Shown in pieces: positions 11,850 to 22,264 of a DNA stretch of 64,000 nucleotides. The position numbers and the translations under genes were made by a program. Positions within the stretch are counted from its first letter, which is position 1. The number at the start of each line of letters is the position of its first letter. Source of the stretch: Euphorbia lathyris (taxonomy: Eukaryota > Streptophyta > Magnoliopsida > Malpighiales > Euphorbiaceae); the NCBI RefSeq assembly GCF_963576675.1, contig NC_088913.1, positions 87,047,001 to 87,111,000 of the forward strand, read 5' to 3'. The notes beneath the pieces were generated by a model. The model saw only the letters and a list, made by a program, of their open reading frames with translations. It was not told where the DNA came from and ran no database searches.

Positions 11850-12329
11850 TCTAATTAAAATGATAAAATACAAACAGAGTTACGTATGTAAACATATTCA
11901 ATAAACAATTTCAAATCAATTAAATTACGGTAAATAATTTATTAGTATCCTATTTTTTATCTAACAAATTGTTTGGTCTCCTATTTTAAAATACATTACA
12001 ATGTTTTTTATCATTTTTCATTATTAACCCTGTTGTCCATCTGTCTATGTTTTTTAGAATTTCAACCGTTATATTTAACATAAACAGATATGTTCAGTTA
12101 AAAACCTAAAACAAATAGACAAAAGAATTAAATGTTTAATATTTACAAAAGATATGAATCTTATAATGTGTTTTTCAAAATATGGGAACTAAACAATGTG
12201 TTACATGAAAATATGGGGACTAATAAATTATTTACCCATTAAATTATCATAGTCTCCAAAATAAAAGCTTACAAATATTATTTAATTTAAATGATGTACA
12301 TGAATCTTCAGTTTCTTAAAAACATTTCA
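11850..12329. other. AT-rich spacer, nothing recognised
   Basis: This stretch lies between the solo LTR duplication and the Helitron 5' end. Both strands are short of open frames and no element terminus is visible. Confidence 0.5.
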
Positions 12330-12411
12330 TCTATACTATATATAATAGCAGAAGCCGAGAGAATTTGCAAGAAGTGTTTTATAGGCTTTTTGGCTTAGTT
12401 GGCACCGTAGG

Positions 12412-15400
12412 TAGGGGTGAGCAGAACCGACCGAAAACCCAAAGACCGAAAAAACCGAATGGAAAAAACAGAACAAACCGGACCGAATTATATTTTGGTT
12501 TGGTTTGGTCTTAATTTTTAAGCTAGTTTGGTTTTTGGTTCGGTTCGATTTGATCCGATCCAAAACCAAACAAAACCAAACTGAAATACAATATGTACTA
12601 CTTTTAGTTTAAGGTTTTAAATTAATTAAATAACTAGTCGAAAACTCGTGCGATGCACGGGGTATGAAACTTTTATATAATTTAGATAAATAAATAAATT
12701 GACATATTTATTTCTAAATCATTTTATATCATGCTATGAAAAAAATTTATATTATGTATATTTGAAATTAATATATATTTTTTTAATGATAATTCAAATT
12801 AAATTAATTTTAAAAATAATTGACTACTTTTTTTTATAGAATTTTAACTAAAGATGAATGATTTATTTATTTTTACAAAATTCAATGATTTGTACTTTTT
12901 AGGAATTTTAATACATTTTCATATTCCAAATATTCTGTGAAACAATAATAATAAAATAGCAGATTAATTAAGAAATATATTAGAATATAATAAAAAAACC
13001 AAAAATTGAATTAAATTATAATTAAAATTAAATATTATATTTACGATACAAAAGAATTATAATATAGGTTAAACAAAAATTGAATTAAACTATAATTAAA
13101 ATTAAATATTATATCTACGATACAAAAGAAGTACAATCTATGTTAAAATGGAAGCAACATTAATATATTATTCTATAAACTATTACAATCAATACTTTTC
13201 TAATCTTACATATGAAGAAACTTTATCGATTCAATATGTTACATATAAAAAAATAAAATTCGTAAGAATCAGTCACAAATTCATCTTGATGATAATTATT
13301 TTGGTTGATAGAATTTCATGATCACCAAGTATTCGAATTCAATTATTCATTCTGCTACAATAACCCAATATATCTAATTGAATCAGTTTAAGATGATGAT
13401 TTCTCCTATTTTCATCTCGTAATATCTCATCAAGACATTCGATCAATTTGTTCTTCATTCTTTCACTATATAAAATATCAGTCATACTCGCAGATATCAC
13501 TTATTTGACTTCATTAATATTTTCTAATAATTATATATTCTTGAATTTTGTAAGTAAGAAAAACAAACAAAAGAATTGAAAAAAAATGAAGGGACGAAAA
13601 AGATAATTAGGAGAGAATGATCTTCCGCTCGGGGTTTTTTTTTGAAAATAAGAGAGAATGTCGAGACATAAGCGTATAAAGAGGAGAGTGAAAATATTTT
13701 TTGCCCATTAATTAAACATTTTATTTTTTCTTAATGAAGTATTAAGTCCATAAATTAATTTTAGTTAAATAGAATTAAATCGCAATTGTAACCACTCAGT
13801 AAAAAAACGTTTTATAATTAATATGTGAAATTAATTATATTAATTAGAATCATTATGCTCAACATTTGAGAATTTGAAGAGATTCAAATAATAATATTTT
13901 CTTAATTAATATTTTTCAATAATTTGTCCTATGATCATATTTCATTTTCATCTGTTAAAACTCTTGAAATAGTAACAATTTTGTACGAACCATAATATAA
14001 TAGTTAAAAATTATATAAGCCAATGTTGCAAAAGCAATTATCTCAATATCCATAATTAATGTATATTTTTAGCATTTTGTGCATCAAAATTTATTTTTAT
14101 TTACCTTGATTTTGAATTCGTATCTAGCATAATCCACATTCTTCAAGAATAAACATCTTATCAAGCGTATTAGACGCTTACAATCTCCTTGTCTAGAAAA
14201 TTAGGAAAAAATAACTTCTTGATAATAATAATAATAATAATAATATAACATAATTTATATTGAAATACACTTCATTGTAAGTATAATATTCCAATATCTC
14301 TTTAATATTTTATTTAATATGTCTCAAACTTCAATGAACAACTATCGTGTGAAACTTTATATCTATTTGTACCAAAATGCATAAAAATAAAAAATACAAT
14401 CCATATCAATTAGCTAAACTCAAACTAAAAAAATGAGTGGATTTCAACATGTTCCGAATTAGAAAAATTAATCTAACTTCAATTAAAACTAAAAATTGAG
14501 TTCATAAAAAGCCGAAAATCTAAATTTTAGTTAGAGTTAACAATCAAAACGATAACACTTAGGAACATATACTAAAAAAGAATGCAAATATACAAAATCT
14601 TTATTTTAGTCATTTTGAAAAATAAATAAATAAAAAAGAAAACATGGATAAGGTAGCGAGAGGTATGAAATCTGGATAACGACAGAAATGGAATTTTATC
14701 TCTGAAAGATGAAACTATAACAACAATTGTTTAATAAAAATAAAACAACAGCACCATTGAGAAAGCCAAAAATTGAGTTCATATAAAGCCGAAAATCTAA
14801 ATTTTAGTTAAGAGTTAGCAATCGAATAATTACCTTGAGAAACATAAGAATTTCTTGTAATTTTTGACACTTTTTGTGTTTTCCGATTTTAGTTGTTCAT
14901 GCATCTTCTATTTCTATCGGATTTCTTCAATTGAAGCTATCAGTTTGGAAAAAAAGATAAATAAAAAAGAAAACATGGATAAGATAGCGAGAGGTATAGA
15001 ACCTGGGTAACAACAGAAATGAATCTGAAAGTTGAAACTATAACAACTATTGTTTAATAAAAATAAAACAACAACGTAATTGAGAACAAAATAACTACAA
15101 CATATGAAAAAAATCGAATATTTACCTTCGAAAATATAATACTATCTATCGTGACCAATGAATATAATGGTGGAATACTATATATCATGCTTTATATAGA
15201 AGTTTATTTGTGACTTTTGGATTTCCTTTGCTTTGTATTTTTTCATCTTCCCGTAACTCTTTCTTTCTTTTATTATTTTAATTAATAGGCTAGTAAATAT
15301 TTAATATATTATAAAAGAAAAACTAATTATATGATTATTGTCTTTATATAATTGTTTAGTTAGTCAAGGCACAAGTAGTTGTAGGTCTCTAGTGTTTTGT

Positions 15401-15548
15401 TTGGTCCAAACATGAACCAAACCGGACCGGACCAAAATAATTTAGTTGGTCTAGACCAAACCGAATTATAATTTGGTTTGGTTTTGGTCCTAAAAATAGA
15501 AGTAATTTGGTTCGGTTTTTGGACCGAACAAGACCATGCTAACCTCTA
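12412..15548. mobile_element. hAT-type DNA transposon, non-autonomous
   Basis: Terminal inverted repeats are TAGGGGTGAGCA (12412-12423) and TAGAGGTTAGCA (reverse complement of 15537-15548), 10 of 12 bases alike. A perfect 8-bp duplication, ACCGTAGG, flanks it at 12404-12411 and 15549-15556, as hAT transposases make. Subterminal DNA is rich in AACCGAACC/GGTTTGGTTT words, a habit of plant hAT non-autonomous elements. No transposase is seen. Most of the interior is a second, inverted Helitron. The right end of this hAT was copied into unit 2 (28835-28906). Confidence 0.85.
12633..15370 (-). mobile_element. Helitron (H1), minus strand, nested in the hAT
   Basis: The 3' terminus on the minus strand is CCGTGCATCGCACGAG followed by TTTTCGACTAGT: a GC hairpin (CGTGC/GCACG) then CTAGT, at 12633 on the plus strand. 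The body is the inverted relative of 19260 onward and of 32643-36900. For example 14480-14690 is the reverse complement of about 20020-20210, and 13260-13480 is the counterpart of 36060-36260. The 5' TC end is not clearly preserved, so the right border (about 15370) is approximate. No Rep/helicase ORF is present. Confidence 0.6.
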
Positions 15549-16200
15549 ACCGTAGGAGCAAAAGAGAATAAATGAGTTAATGAGTTTTAATTATCTCTAT
15601 ATAATTAGTACTATATATTAACATATTATTTATTGTCAATTAATAGCTCATCAATTAAAGTAATAAAAGAAAGTAAAAGTTAGAGGAAGATGAAAAAACA
15701 CAAAGCCAAAATCATTATATTCAATAGCCACTGAAAATCAAAGTCATCACCGACATTTAATTTTGATTATGTATTAGTTTTGTTCTTAATCTTATAATTT
15801 TGTTCTTACTTCAAATAGTATATAGTCTTATAATTTTGTTCTTACTTCATTAAGAGATTCAAATTTATTTGGAAGCTATTTCCATTGATAAACTGTATTA
15901 ATAGCATTTTCTTCAAGAATTGTCAGAATTTAGAATTTGATATCTTCAATTAAAGAAATATGATGGAAATAGAAGAGGCATGGACAACTGAAATAGGAAA
16001 AAGCAAATGTGTAAAAAATTATAGGAAATCGTTATGTTTCCCAATGTAATTATTCGATTTTTTTCATATGTAGTTATTTTGTTCTCAATTAACTTAAAAT
16101 TATCTAAAACAAAATATTAATATAATTACATGCAAATGATATATAATTAAAAATTAAATAAAAAATTAAAATTCTTTAGCAACGCGGGAACAATACTAGT

Positions 16201-16944
16201 TTTTATTTATTCGAAAACCTCTAAAATATTTATTGTATAATTAATTTATTTATTTTTATTTCACATCATTTTTTTATGAAAATGCGTACATCATTTCATA
16301 GATAAGAAAAGAAGTACAATAAGAAAAGTAAAGAATAAAACCTTACATAAGTACAGACTATGCCTAGTACATAATCCATAAAGGTAAGAAAATGACTATA
16401 AAGAGCAAAATAGATCATTAAATGTACAAATAAAACAAACAACATGTGAAACATATATTTCTTGGAACTCCAAATTTGCAGAACAGCATATCTGTAATCC
16501 AATCTTCAAACTCTTCTGATTCTTCGGATATGGGTCATTTCTTTTGCAACCACGTAGATGTAGTGATCTGCGAATAAAATCTACCATTTCTTCTCTTGCT
16601 AAATCAGAAAATGTTTCAAATGAAAAGATAATAAACAACATATGTAATTCAAGCGGATTAAGAGATCCGGTAAAATATATGCAATCCAACTAAAATAGAC
16701 TTAATGAAATAGTTGAAAACTCCCTTCTTGGCACGGTAACAATCTAAAATTAATAAAATTAAGTTAGAACAAAAGTTTAAAAGATTGGATTGTTAACGAA
16801 TTTAAAGAAATTTAATTGTTTATCCACGAATCTATTGTTCGATTATAAATAAAAATGAGAGAACTTATTATTTTCTTAAAAAAAAGTTAACATTGCAAGC
16901 TACTAAGGTCAGCAACTGAACGTAAATTCTACTATTCCAACGGA
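16201..16944. other. Unit 1 spacer with a 97-codon minus-strand frame
   Basis: A minus-strand open frame at 16396-16689 is preserved at the same length in unit 2 (29750-30043). Its most protein-like part reads EEMVDFIRRSLHLRGCKRND. I do not recognise it; it could be a captured gene fragment or chance. Its preservation may only reflect a recent duplication. Confidence 0.25.
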
Positions 16945-17060
16945 CACTATTAAAAAAAAGTCTGTTACGATGGATGCTAAAATTTTATAGTTGAACGACG
17001 TTTTTAGCGTCCCTAAACAATTACCTACGCTTTTAAAAACATTTTAACAAGTGTTTTTAA
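16945..17060 (+). mobile_element. Possible CACTA-type terminus
   Basis: CACTATTAAAAAAAAGTCTG is followed by TTACGATGGATGC, TTGAACGACG and TTTTTAGCGTCC. This is the style of plant CACTA (En/Spm) ends with subterminal ACG repeats. The same start is present at 30298 in unit 2, where about 100 bp of the interior is deleted. The opposite end was not found. Confidence 0.4.
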
Positions 17061-17457
17061 ATCGTATGTCGTTAATTTTAACAGTACATAAAACCTTGTG
17101 TGGATAAATTTAATCTAACGACATATATATACAAGCATCGTCATTGCTACCAACGCTTACATTTTTAACATCATAATAATTTTCATATTATTTATTTTTT
17201 TATTTTTTGAAATTTCATTATGTTGTCGCAAATCTTCGCAAAGTTAACCACATGTAACTTTTATTATGCCATTATTTTGTTTCTGAAAATATTCAAAACG
17301 TCTTGAATGCAACATCACTTAGATTTAAAAACATATCCAAATTCGCGATACTTAAATATACAACGTCTACATTTAGGTAAACAAGAATCCATCATGTCCC
17401 AAACACAACTACATTATCATGTCCTTAGTATAACGATATTTTCATAAATAAGTTCCT
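17061..17457. repeat. Segment present three times in the window
   Basis: The sequence from GTCGTTAATTTTAACAGTAC to ATTTTCATAAATAAGT occurs here, at 25303-25688, and at about 30330-30723. Two copies are explained by the tandem duplication. The third at 25303-25688 sits at a rearrangement junction. It contains no gene that I can see. Confidence 0.8.
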
Positions 17458-17659
17458 TAAATATTTTCGAAAATATGATATTGTTAGAATTTTCGTTTCG
17501 AAGTTAAAGTAAATATGGTCACATAGTACGTATGCATTCCATATTAGATGGCTCTATATTCATATTTGAGACTAAACCAACTTACAGCATAATTGAAGTC
17601 TCAAATGTTCAAATTCATTTTTTCTTCTATCACTTTTCCCTTTCCTTTCTTAACAGATA

Positions 17660-17990
17660 AAAAAAAAAGGTTTTTATAACTTGTCTTAAATGTAACTATT
17701 AAAGTTACTTAAGGTACTTTAGTTATGAGAAAATACGAGAGTTGAGTTACTTTAGTTATGAGAAGTTATGAAAGTTAAGTTACATTCTTAATTAGCCATT
17801 AAGAGTTATTAAGTTTTATTCATTAGGTTTGTAATAGTTATATTTTCATGTAGTATAAATAGTTATCTTGTATATCTAAAAGTGAATAAGCTTAAATTAA
17901 AACAGAAATAAAATTAAGAAAAGCTTCCTCCTCTTTTTCTTTCATTTTTTTTTTATTTTTCTTTTCTCTCCAACATATGCCGTCTATAAT
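17660..17990 (+). promoter_or_regulatory. LTR-like promoter stretch upstream of the SNF2 inverted repeat
   Basis: Repeated AGTTACTT/GAGTTACTTTAG words are followed by GTAGTATAAATAG (a good TATA box), about 90 bp of leader, and a CT-rich tract (CTTCCTCCTCTTTTTC). This is the build of a copia U3-R-U5 region. The same stretch precedes the unit 2 hairpin at about 30950-31265. No partner LTR or target duplication was identified, so it is only a candidate promoter reading into the inverted repeat. Confidence 0.35.
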
Positions 17991-17997
17991 TCTTTTT

Positions 17998-18459
17998 GCT
18001 CTACGATAAAGGTTCTAATTCAAATCCAATAGAATGATACAAAAGATTGCAAGCAGTTCTGAAAGCGATAATGCTTCGTCGCACAAAAGGTACACAAATT
18101 GATGGGGAATATATTGATTATTACACTACCACCCAAACGGGTAAAACTGAGAAAAGTGGATTTTAGTGATGAAGAGCCGAACTTTTACTCAAGACTGATG
18201 GCTGAATATTCACATGATCAATTCACATGATCAATTTAGAGAATATGAAGAGTGGGACTTCAGTCTTGAGTAGAAGTCCGACTCTTCATCACTAAAATCT
18301 ACTTTCCTCAGTTCTACCAGTTTAGGTGGTAGTTTAATAATGGTTCCCCATCAATTTATTTACCTTTTGTGTGACGAAGCATTATGGCTTTCAGAACTGC
18401 TTGCAATCTTTTGTACACTTCTGTTGGATTTCTTTGAATTGGAACCTTTATAGTAGAGC
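17998..18459. pseudogene. SNF2-family helicase fragment as an inverted repeat, unit 1
   Basis: The left arm (17998-18205) translates in frame as AVLKAIMLRRTKGTQIDGE and, after local damage, LPPKRVKLRKVDFSDEE and FYSRL. This is the conserved region between the two helicase lobes of Rad5/16-type SNF2 ATPases, most like the plant SNF2-RING-helicase group (CHR27/CHR28). The right arm (18260-18459) is the same segment inverted. The centre is shortened relative to unit 2, and the arms differ by scattered substitutions. It encodes no working protein. A transcript through both arms would fold into a long hairpin. Alternative: a simple foldback made during element rearrangement, with no function. Confidence 0.8.
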
Positions 18460-18594
18460 AGAAAGTATAGATTTATATGCATATCAAGAGGTAGCGGCAG
18501 AAATTCGAGTCGTGGACATAGGCACCTAACCGAGGTAGAGGCAGGGTTTGTAATGATCCCAAGAGTTGATTTACGGCCATAGACTTAAGTTTTT

Positions 18595-18945
18595 TTACTC
18601 TTCAATAGAAATCACAACAAAGTCAAATTTTGAAATCACGGAAGGAAGAATTTTTTTAATCACTCGAACACCTTCCATCTTATCTCCATATTTATTCAAT
18701 TGATTAACAGTTTTCTGGACTCTGGACCATGTTGAAATACTCTTCAATGGGTTCAGAGTCGTGCATCTTGAGATTTTCATATTCACCTCTCACAGTTTGT
18801 ATACATACTATAATTATTTTATCTTTCCCTTTAAAGGAATTCTCAAGAATTTCTGATACATCCTTTGCAGTAACATCAGGAGAAATATTTTTAAACATTT
18901 TGTCATCCAAACATATATGGATACAATTGAGCGCTTATTGGTCTT
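18595..18945 (-). pseudogene. Copia gag (UBN2-type) fragment, unit 1
   Basis: On the minus strand this reads DDKMFKNISPDVTAKDVSEI, then [21 protein letters not shown] and EPIEEYFN. After a frameshift near 18725 it continues [20 protein letters not shown] and [12 protein letters not shown]. This order is the UBN2 gag domain of Ty1/copia elements, which forms the particle coat. Zinc knuckle and pol are absent. It is opposite in orientation to the copia element at 26332. Confidence 0.75.
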
Positions 18946-20487
18946 TCTTTTTATCCTTCACTGAGCTGTCATTACTGCCTCATTTTCTGGTTGTACATAA
19001 CTATTTTCAACAATCTCTTATACATCTGTAATAGAATTTTTGTTTGTGTGTTTACTTTATGTGTCCACTTTGAATATTGGAACATGGTGCTTGATATTCT
19101 AACTTGGGATGAAAAATGTGTCATTTCAGGAACTGAATGCTCAAAAGGGGGAACCAATAGAATGTAACAGAGTAAGTAGGAACTAGGTATTGGCAACAGA
19201 GTAGATGGGGCAATCCTTATACTATTGGCAAAGTCATTTCTTTTATCCGGAATGCGACATCTATACTGTATATAATACTGGAAGCAGAGAGAAATGAGGA
19301 GAAGTGTTTTAGAAATATTTTTTATAAGTTGTCAACGTAGTAAAAAATCAAAATAAAAAATATTTAATTAATTAATAATAATAGAAACAAAATTGAAAAG
19401 TCATTTATATATATTTATAATTTTTAATAATAATAAATATTTATCAAACCGTTAATTAAAGTAATAAAAGAAAGTAGGAGTTACACAAAGATGAAAAAAC
19501 ATAAAGGGAAGGAAATCCAAAAGTTACAAATAAATTTATATATAAAGCATGATAGATAGTATTCTACCATTATATTCATTGATCACCGAAAACCACAGTC
19601 TTCATCAACCTTTAATTTTGGTGATGTATTATTTTTGTTTTTCATACTCTTATAATATAGTTTTATAATTTTGTTCTTAATTTAAATAATATAATCTTAT
19701 AATTTTGTTCTTACTTCATTAGAAGGTTCAGATCTATTTAGAAGCGGTTTCCATTGATAAATTATTTAATAGCATTTTCTTCTAGGATTTAGAAAATTCA
19801 AACTTTAATATCTCTGATTGAAGAAATTCGATAGAAATAGAAGATAAGTGGACAACTAAAATCGGATAACGCAAAGTGTCAAAAATTATAGGAAATCCTT
19901 ATATTATGAAGGTAATTATTCGATTTTTTCATATAAAGTAGTTATTTTGTTCTCAATTGTGTTGGTGCTTTATTTTTATAACACAATAGTTGTTATAGTT
20001 TTATTTTTAGAGATGAAATTTCATTTCTGCCGTTACCCATGTTCCATATCTCTCGCTATCTTATCCATGACTAAAATAAAGATTTTGTATATTTGCATTC
20101 TTTTCTAGTATATGTTGCTAGGTGTAATCGTTTCGATTGTCAACTCTAACTAAAATTTAGATTCTCGGTTTTATGTGAACTCAACTGTTAGGTTTAATTT
20201 TAAGTTAGATTAATTTTTCAAATTCAAAACCTGGTGAAGTGCAATAAATTTTTTATTTGGGTTATCTAACTGATATGGATTGTATTTTTTATTTTTATGC
20301 ATTTTGGTACGAATAGATATAAGGTTTCACATAATAGTGATTCATTGAAATTTGAGACATATCGAAGAAAATAATTAAAGAAGTATTGAAACATTATACT
20401 TACAATGAAGTTTATTTCAATTATAAATTATGTTATATCACTATTATCATTCTAAGTTCCTTTCTCAATTTTTAATCATAAATTCTA

Positions 20488-20489
<2 letters not shown>

Positions 20490-20552
<63 letters not shown>
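20490..20552. repeat. (TTA)n microsatellite, unit 1
   Basis: About 20 uninterrupted ATT/TTA units end at the border of the MULE-like element. The unit 2 array at 33877-33905 is much shorter, so the array changed length after the duplication. Confidence 0.95.
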
Positions 20553-21069
20553 GGGGAAAGTATGAAAAAAATGCTTGTGGTTTGTTCAATTTGCAAATAG
20601 AGGCATGTGGTTTAAAAGTTTACAAATAAAGATATGTGGTATGGTTTATTTAGAAAACAAAGTATTACAATTACACAATTGAGTTCTAATTACAACCAAA
20701 TAAAGGTTTGTGGCATGTGGTTTAACACAACCACCGAAAAAAGCAACTTACTAAATCGAAACAATGAATAATATGGTGGAATTTTACGTTTTTTTACTAA
20801 TTTGACAGTTTGTGAACTAAATTAATATTTAAGTTCATTTTACACAATTAAAATTTGATTTTGGAATCCGTTTTATGTCAATAAATAAATGTAATTGAAA
20901 ACAAATAAAAAAATGCTCTTAATTATCATCAATTACTTATAAGTTTAATTTTAAATACTTTGTTTTGTAAAAAAAAGCATACCACGTACCTCTATTTGTA
21001 AACTTTTAAACCACGGACCTCTATTTGCAAACAAGGCAAACCACGAGCATTTTTTTTCGTACTTTGCCC
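20553..21069. mobile_element. MULE-like MITE, unit 1
   Basis: The ends are inverted: GGGGAAAGTATGAAAAAAATGC, GTGGTTTG, TTTGCAAATAGAGG, GTGGTTTAAAAGTTTACAAA on the left, and the reverse complement of 20970-21069 on the right (TTTGTAAACTTTTAAACCAC, CCTCTATTTGCAAAC, ACTTTGCCC). The 9-bp duplication TTATTATTA is at 20544-20552 and 21070-21078. That duplication lies in a TTA array, so its exact length is uncertain. The interior of about 300 bp has no coding capacity. The end bases resemble those of the CBF-bearing MULE at 5799-7381. Confidence 0.75.
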
Positions 21070-21362
21070 TTATTATTATTATCAAGATGTTAAGTTTTTT
21101 TCCCCACTCCTCTAGACAAAGAGATTGTAAGTGTCCAATTATTCTTGAAGAATTTGGATTACGCTAGATATAAACTCAAAATGAAGGTAAATAAAAATAA
21201 ATTTTGATGCGCAAAATCTGAAAATGTAAATTAATTATGGGATATTGAGACAATTGTAACACATGCCTATATAATTATTAACCATTATATTGTGGTTTGC
21301 AAAATTGTTATTATTTCAAGAGTTTTTAACAGATGAAAATGAAACATGATTATAGGACAAAA

Positions 21363-22095
21363 TGATGAGGACATCTTGTCCCTGGACGTGGGGCGTGAGA
21401 GAGGACACGCGGAGCGTGAATCCGGGGCCGAGAGAGAGGAAGAAACCACGCGAGAAGGAGGTCACGTGGGCAGTCCACGCGGGACGTGTTGTCTAGTACG
21501 CGGGGCGTGGATCAAGCCTTCGGAGAGAACCAGTTCCAGGAGCTCATGTACGCGGGGCGTGCCTCCTCATACGCGGGGCGTGTCTCCTCATACGCGGGGC
21601 GTGTCTCCTCAGGCGCGGGGCGTGCAAGACCACTTTCGGAGCATTCAAACTCAGAGACGCTTTCACGCGGGGCGTGTTTCAGCTGAAGAATACTTCCTCC
21701 CCAAGTTCTCCATACTTGGGACCACTCCCTATTTACAACTCTACCACTCCTTATTTACAAGCATGCCACCCTTTTACCATTAACCCTACTTTACCCTTTA
21801 TATTTGTATTGTATTTAGTAGATAGTTTACCCTTTTTGTAATTTGGCAATTAGGTTTTTGAGATGCTATAAATTCATCTCTTTCTATTTGTAATAGGTTA
21901 ACTTTTATGAAATCAAATATATCATCTTCTTCCTTGTGAAGTTTGTTAAGGTTTTATCCTTCAACAATGGGGATTTCACTATTCCTATGGATTTAGTCCA
22001 TGAATTAGGATCCACTCCTTCTAGTTTAGCTAGATAAGTTGTTACCCTTTGTGAGTTTACGGTTTAAAACTCTCAGATAGAATTAATCCGTATCA
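21363..22095 (+). repeat. LARD 5' LTR with GC-rich tandem repeats
   Basis: The 733-bp LTR is GC-rich in its first 330 bp and AT-rich afterwards. Units around ACGCGGGGCGTG recur about six times in 21499-21675, partly spaced at 21 bp (about 21550, 21571, 21592, 21613). A TATA-like GCTATAAATTC lies at 21866-21876, so the repeats lie in the U3 part. Compared with the 3' LTR there are a few substitutions and one 21-bp difference. Confidence 0.9.
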
Positions 22096-22097
22096 TT

Positions 22098-22110
22098 TGG
22101 TATCAGAGCC
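22098..22110 (+). other. Primer binding site, initiator-Met tRNA
   Basis: TGGTATCAGAGCC is complementary to the 3' end of plant initiator methionine tRNA and sits 2 bp after the 5' LTR. Confidence 0.9.
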
Positions 22111-22264
22111 GATCGTTTTCCTTGAACAGAGACTTCTTTCGACTATCGTTCAACCGAGTTTATCACCAACCTTAAGGGAACGTCTTAGAGCCGGGCTGAG
22201 GAAGACGGAGCTCCTATGTGAAGAGTTACTAAGGAAGGTACAAGAGGACTTGGAGCATATAGAG

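Larger units (their letters stand above)
12330..16200 (+). mobile_element. Non-autonomous Helitron (H3), interrupted by a hAT
   Basis: The 5' end reads TCTATACTATATATAATAGC after an A. The 3' end reads GCAACGCGGGAACAATACTAGT before a T, so the element sits between A and T as Helitrons do and ends in CTAGT. Only one arm of the usual 3' hairpin (CGCGGG) is clear. No Rep/helicase is encoded. The element is split by the hAT at 12412-15548. The related 5' end at 19260 (TCTATACTGTATATAATACTGG) continues in parallel across the hAT site (GTTGTCAACGTAGTAAAAAA), supporting the excision model. Unit 2 of the duplication keeps only the 3' part, ending in CTAGT at 29550-29554. Confidence 0.75.

Noticed and set aside
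12336..12569. Minus-strand frame across the Helitron 5' end and hAT end
   Set aside because: It spans an element junction and consists of translated AACCGAACC repeats.
21540..21640. CRISPR-like array in the LARD LTR
   Set aside because: The units are adjacent 21-bp repeats without unique spacers, in plant DNA, inside an LTR.
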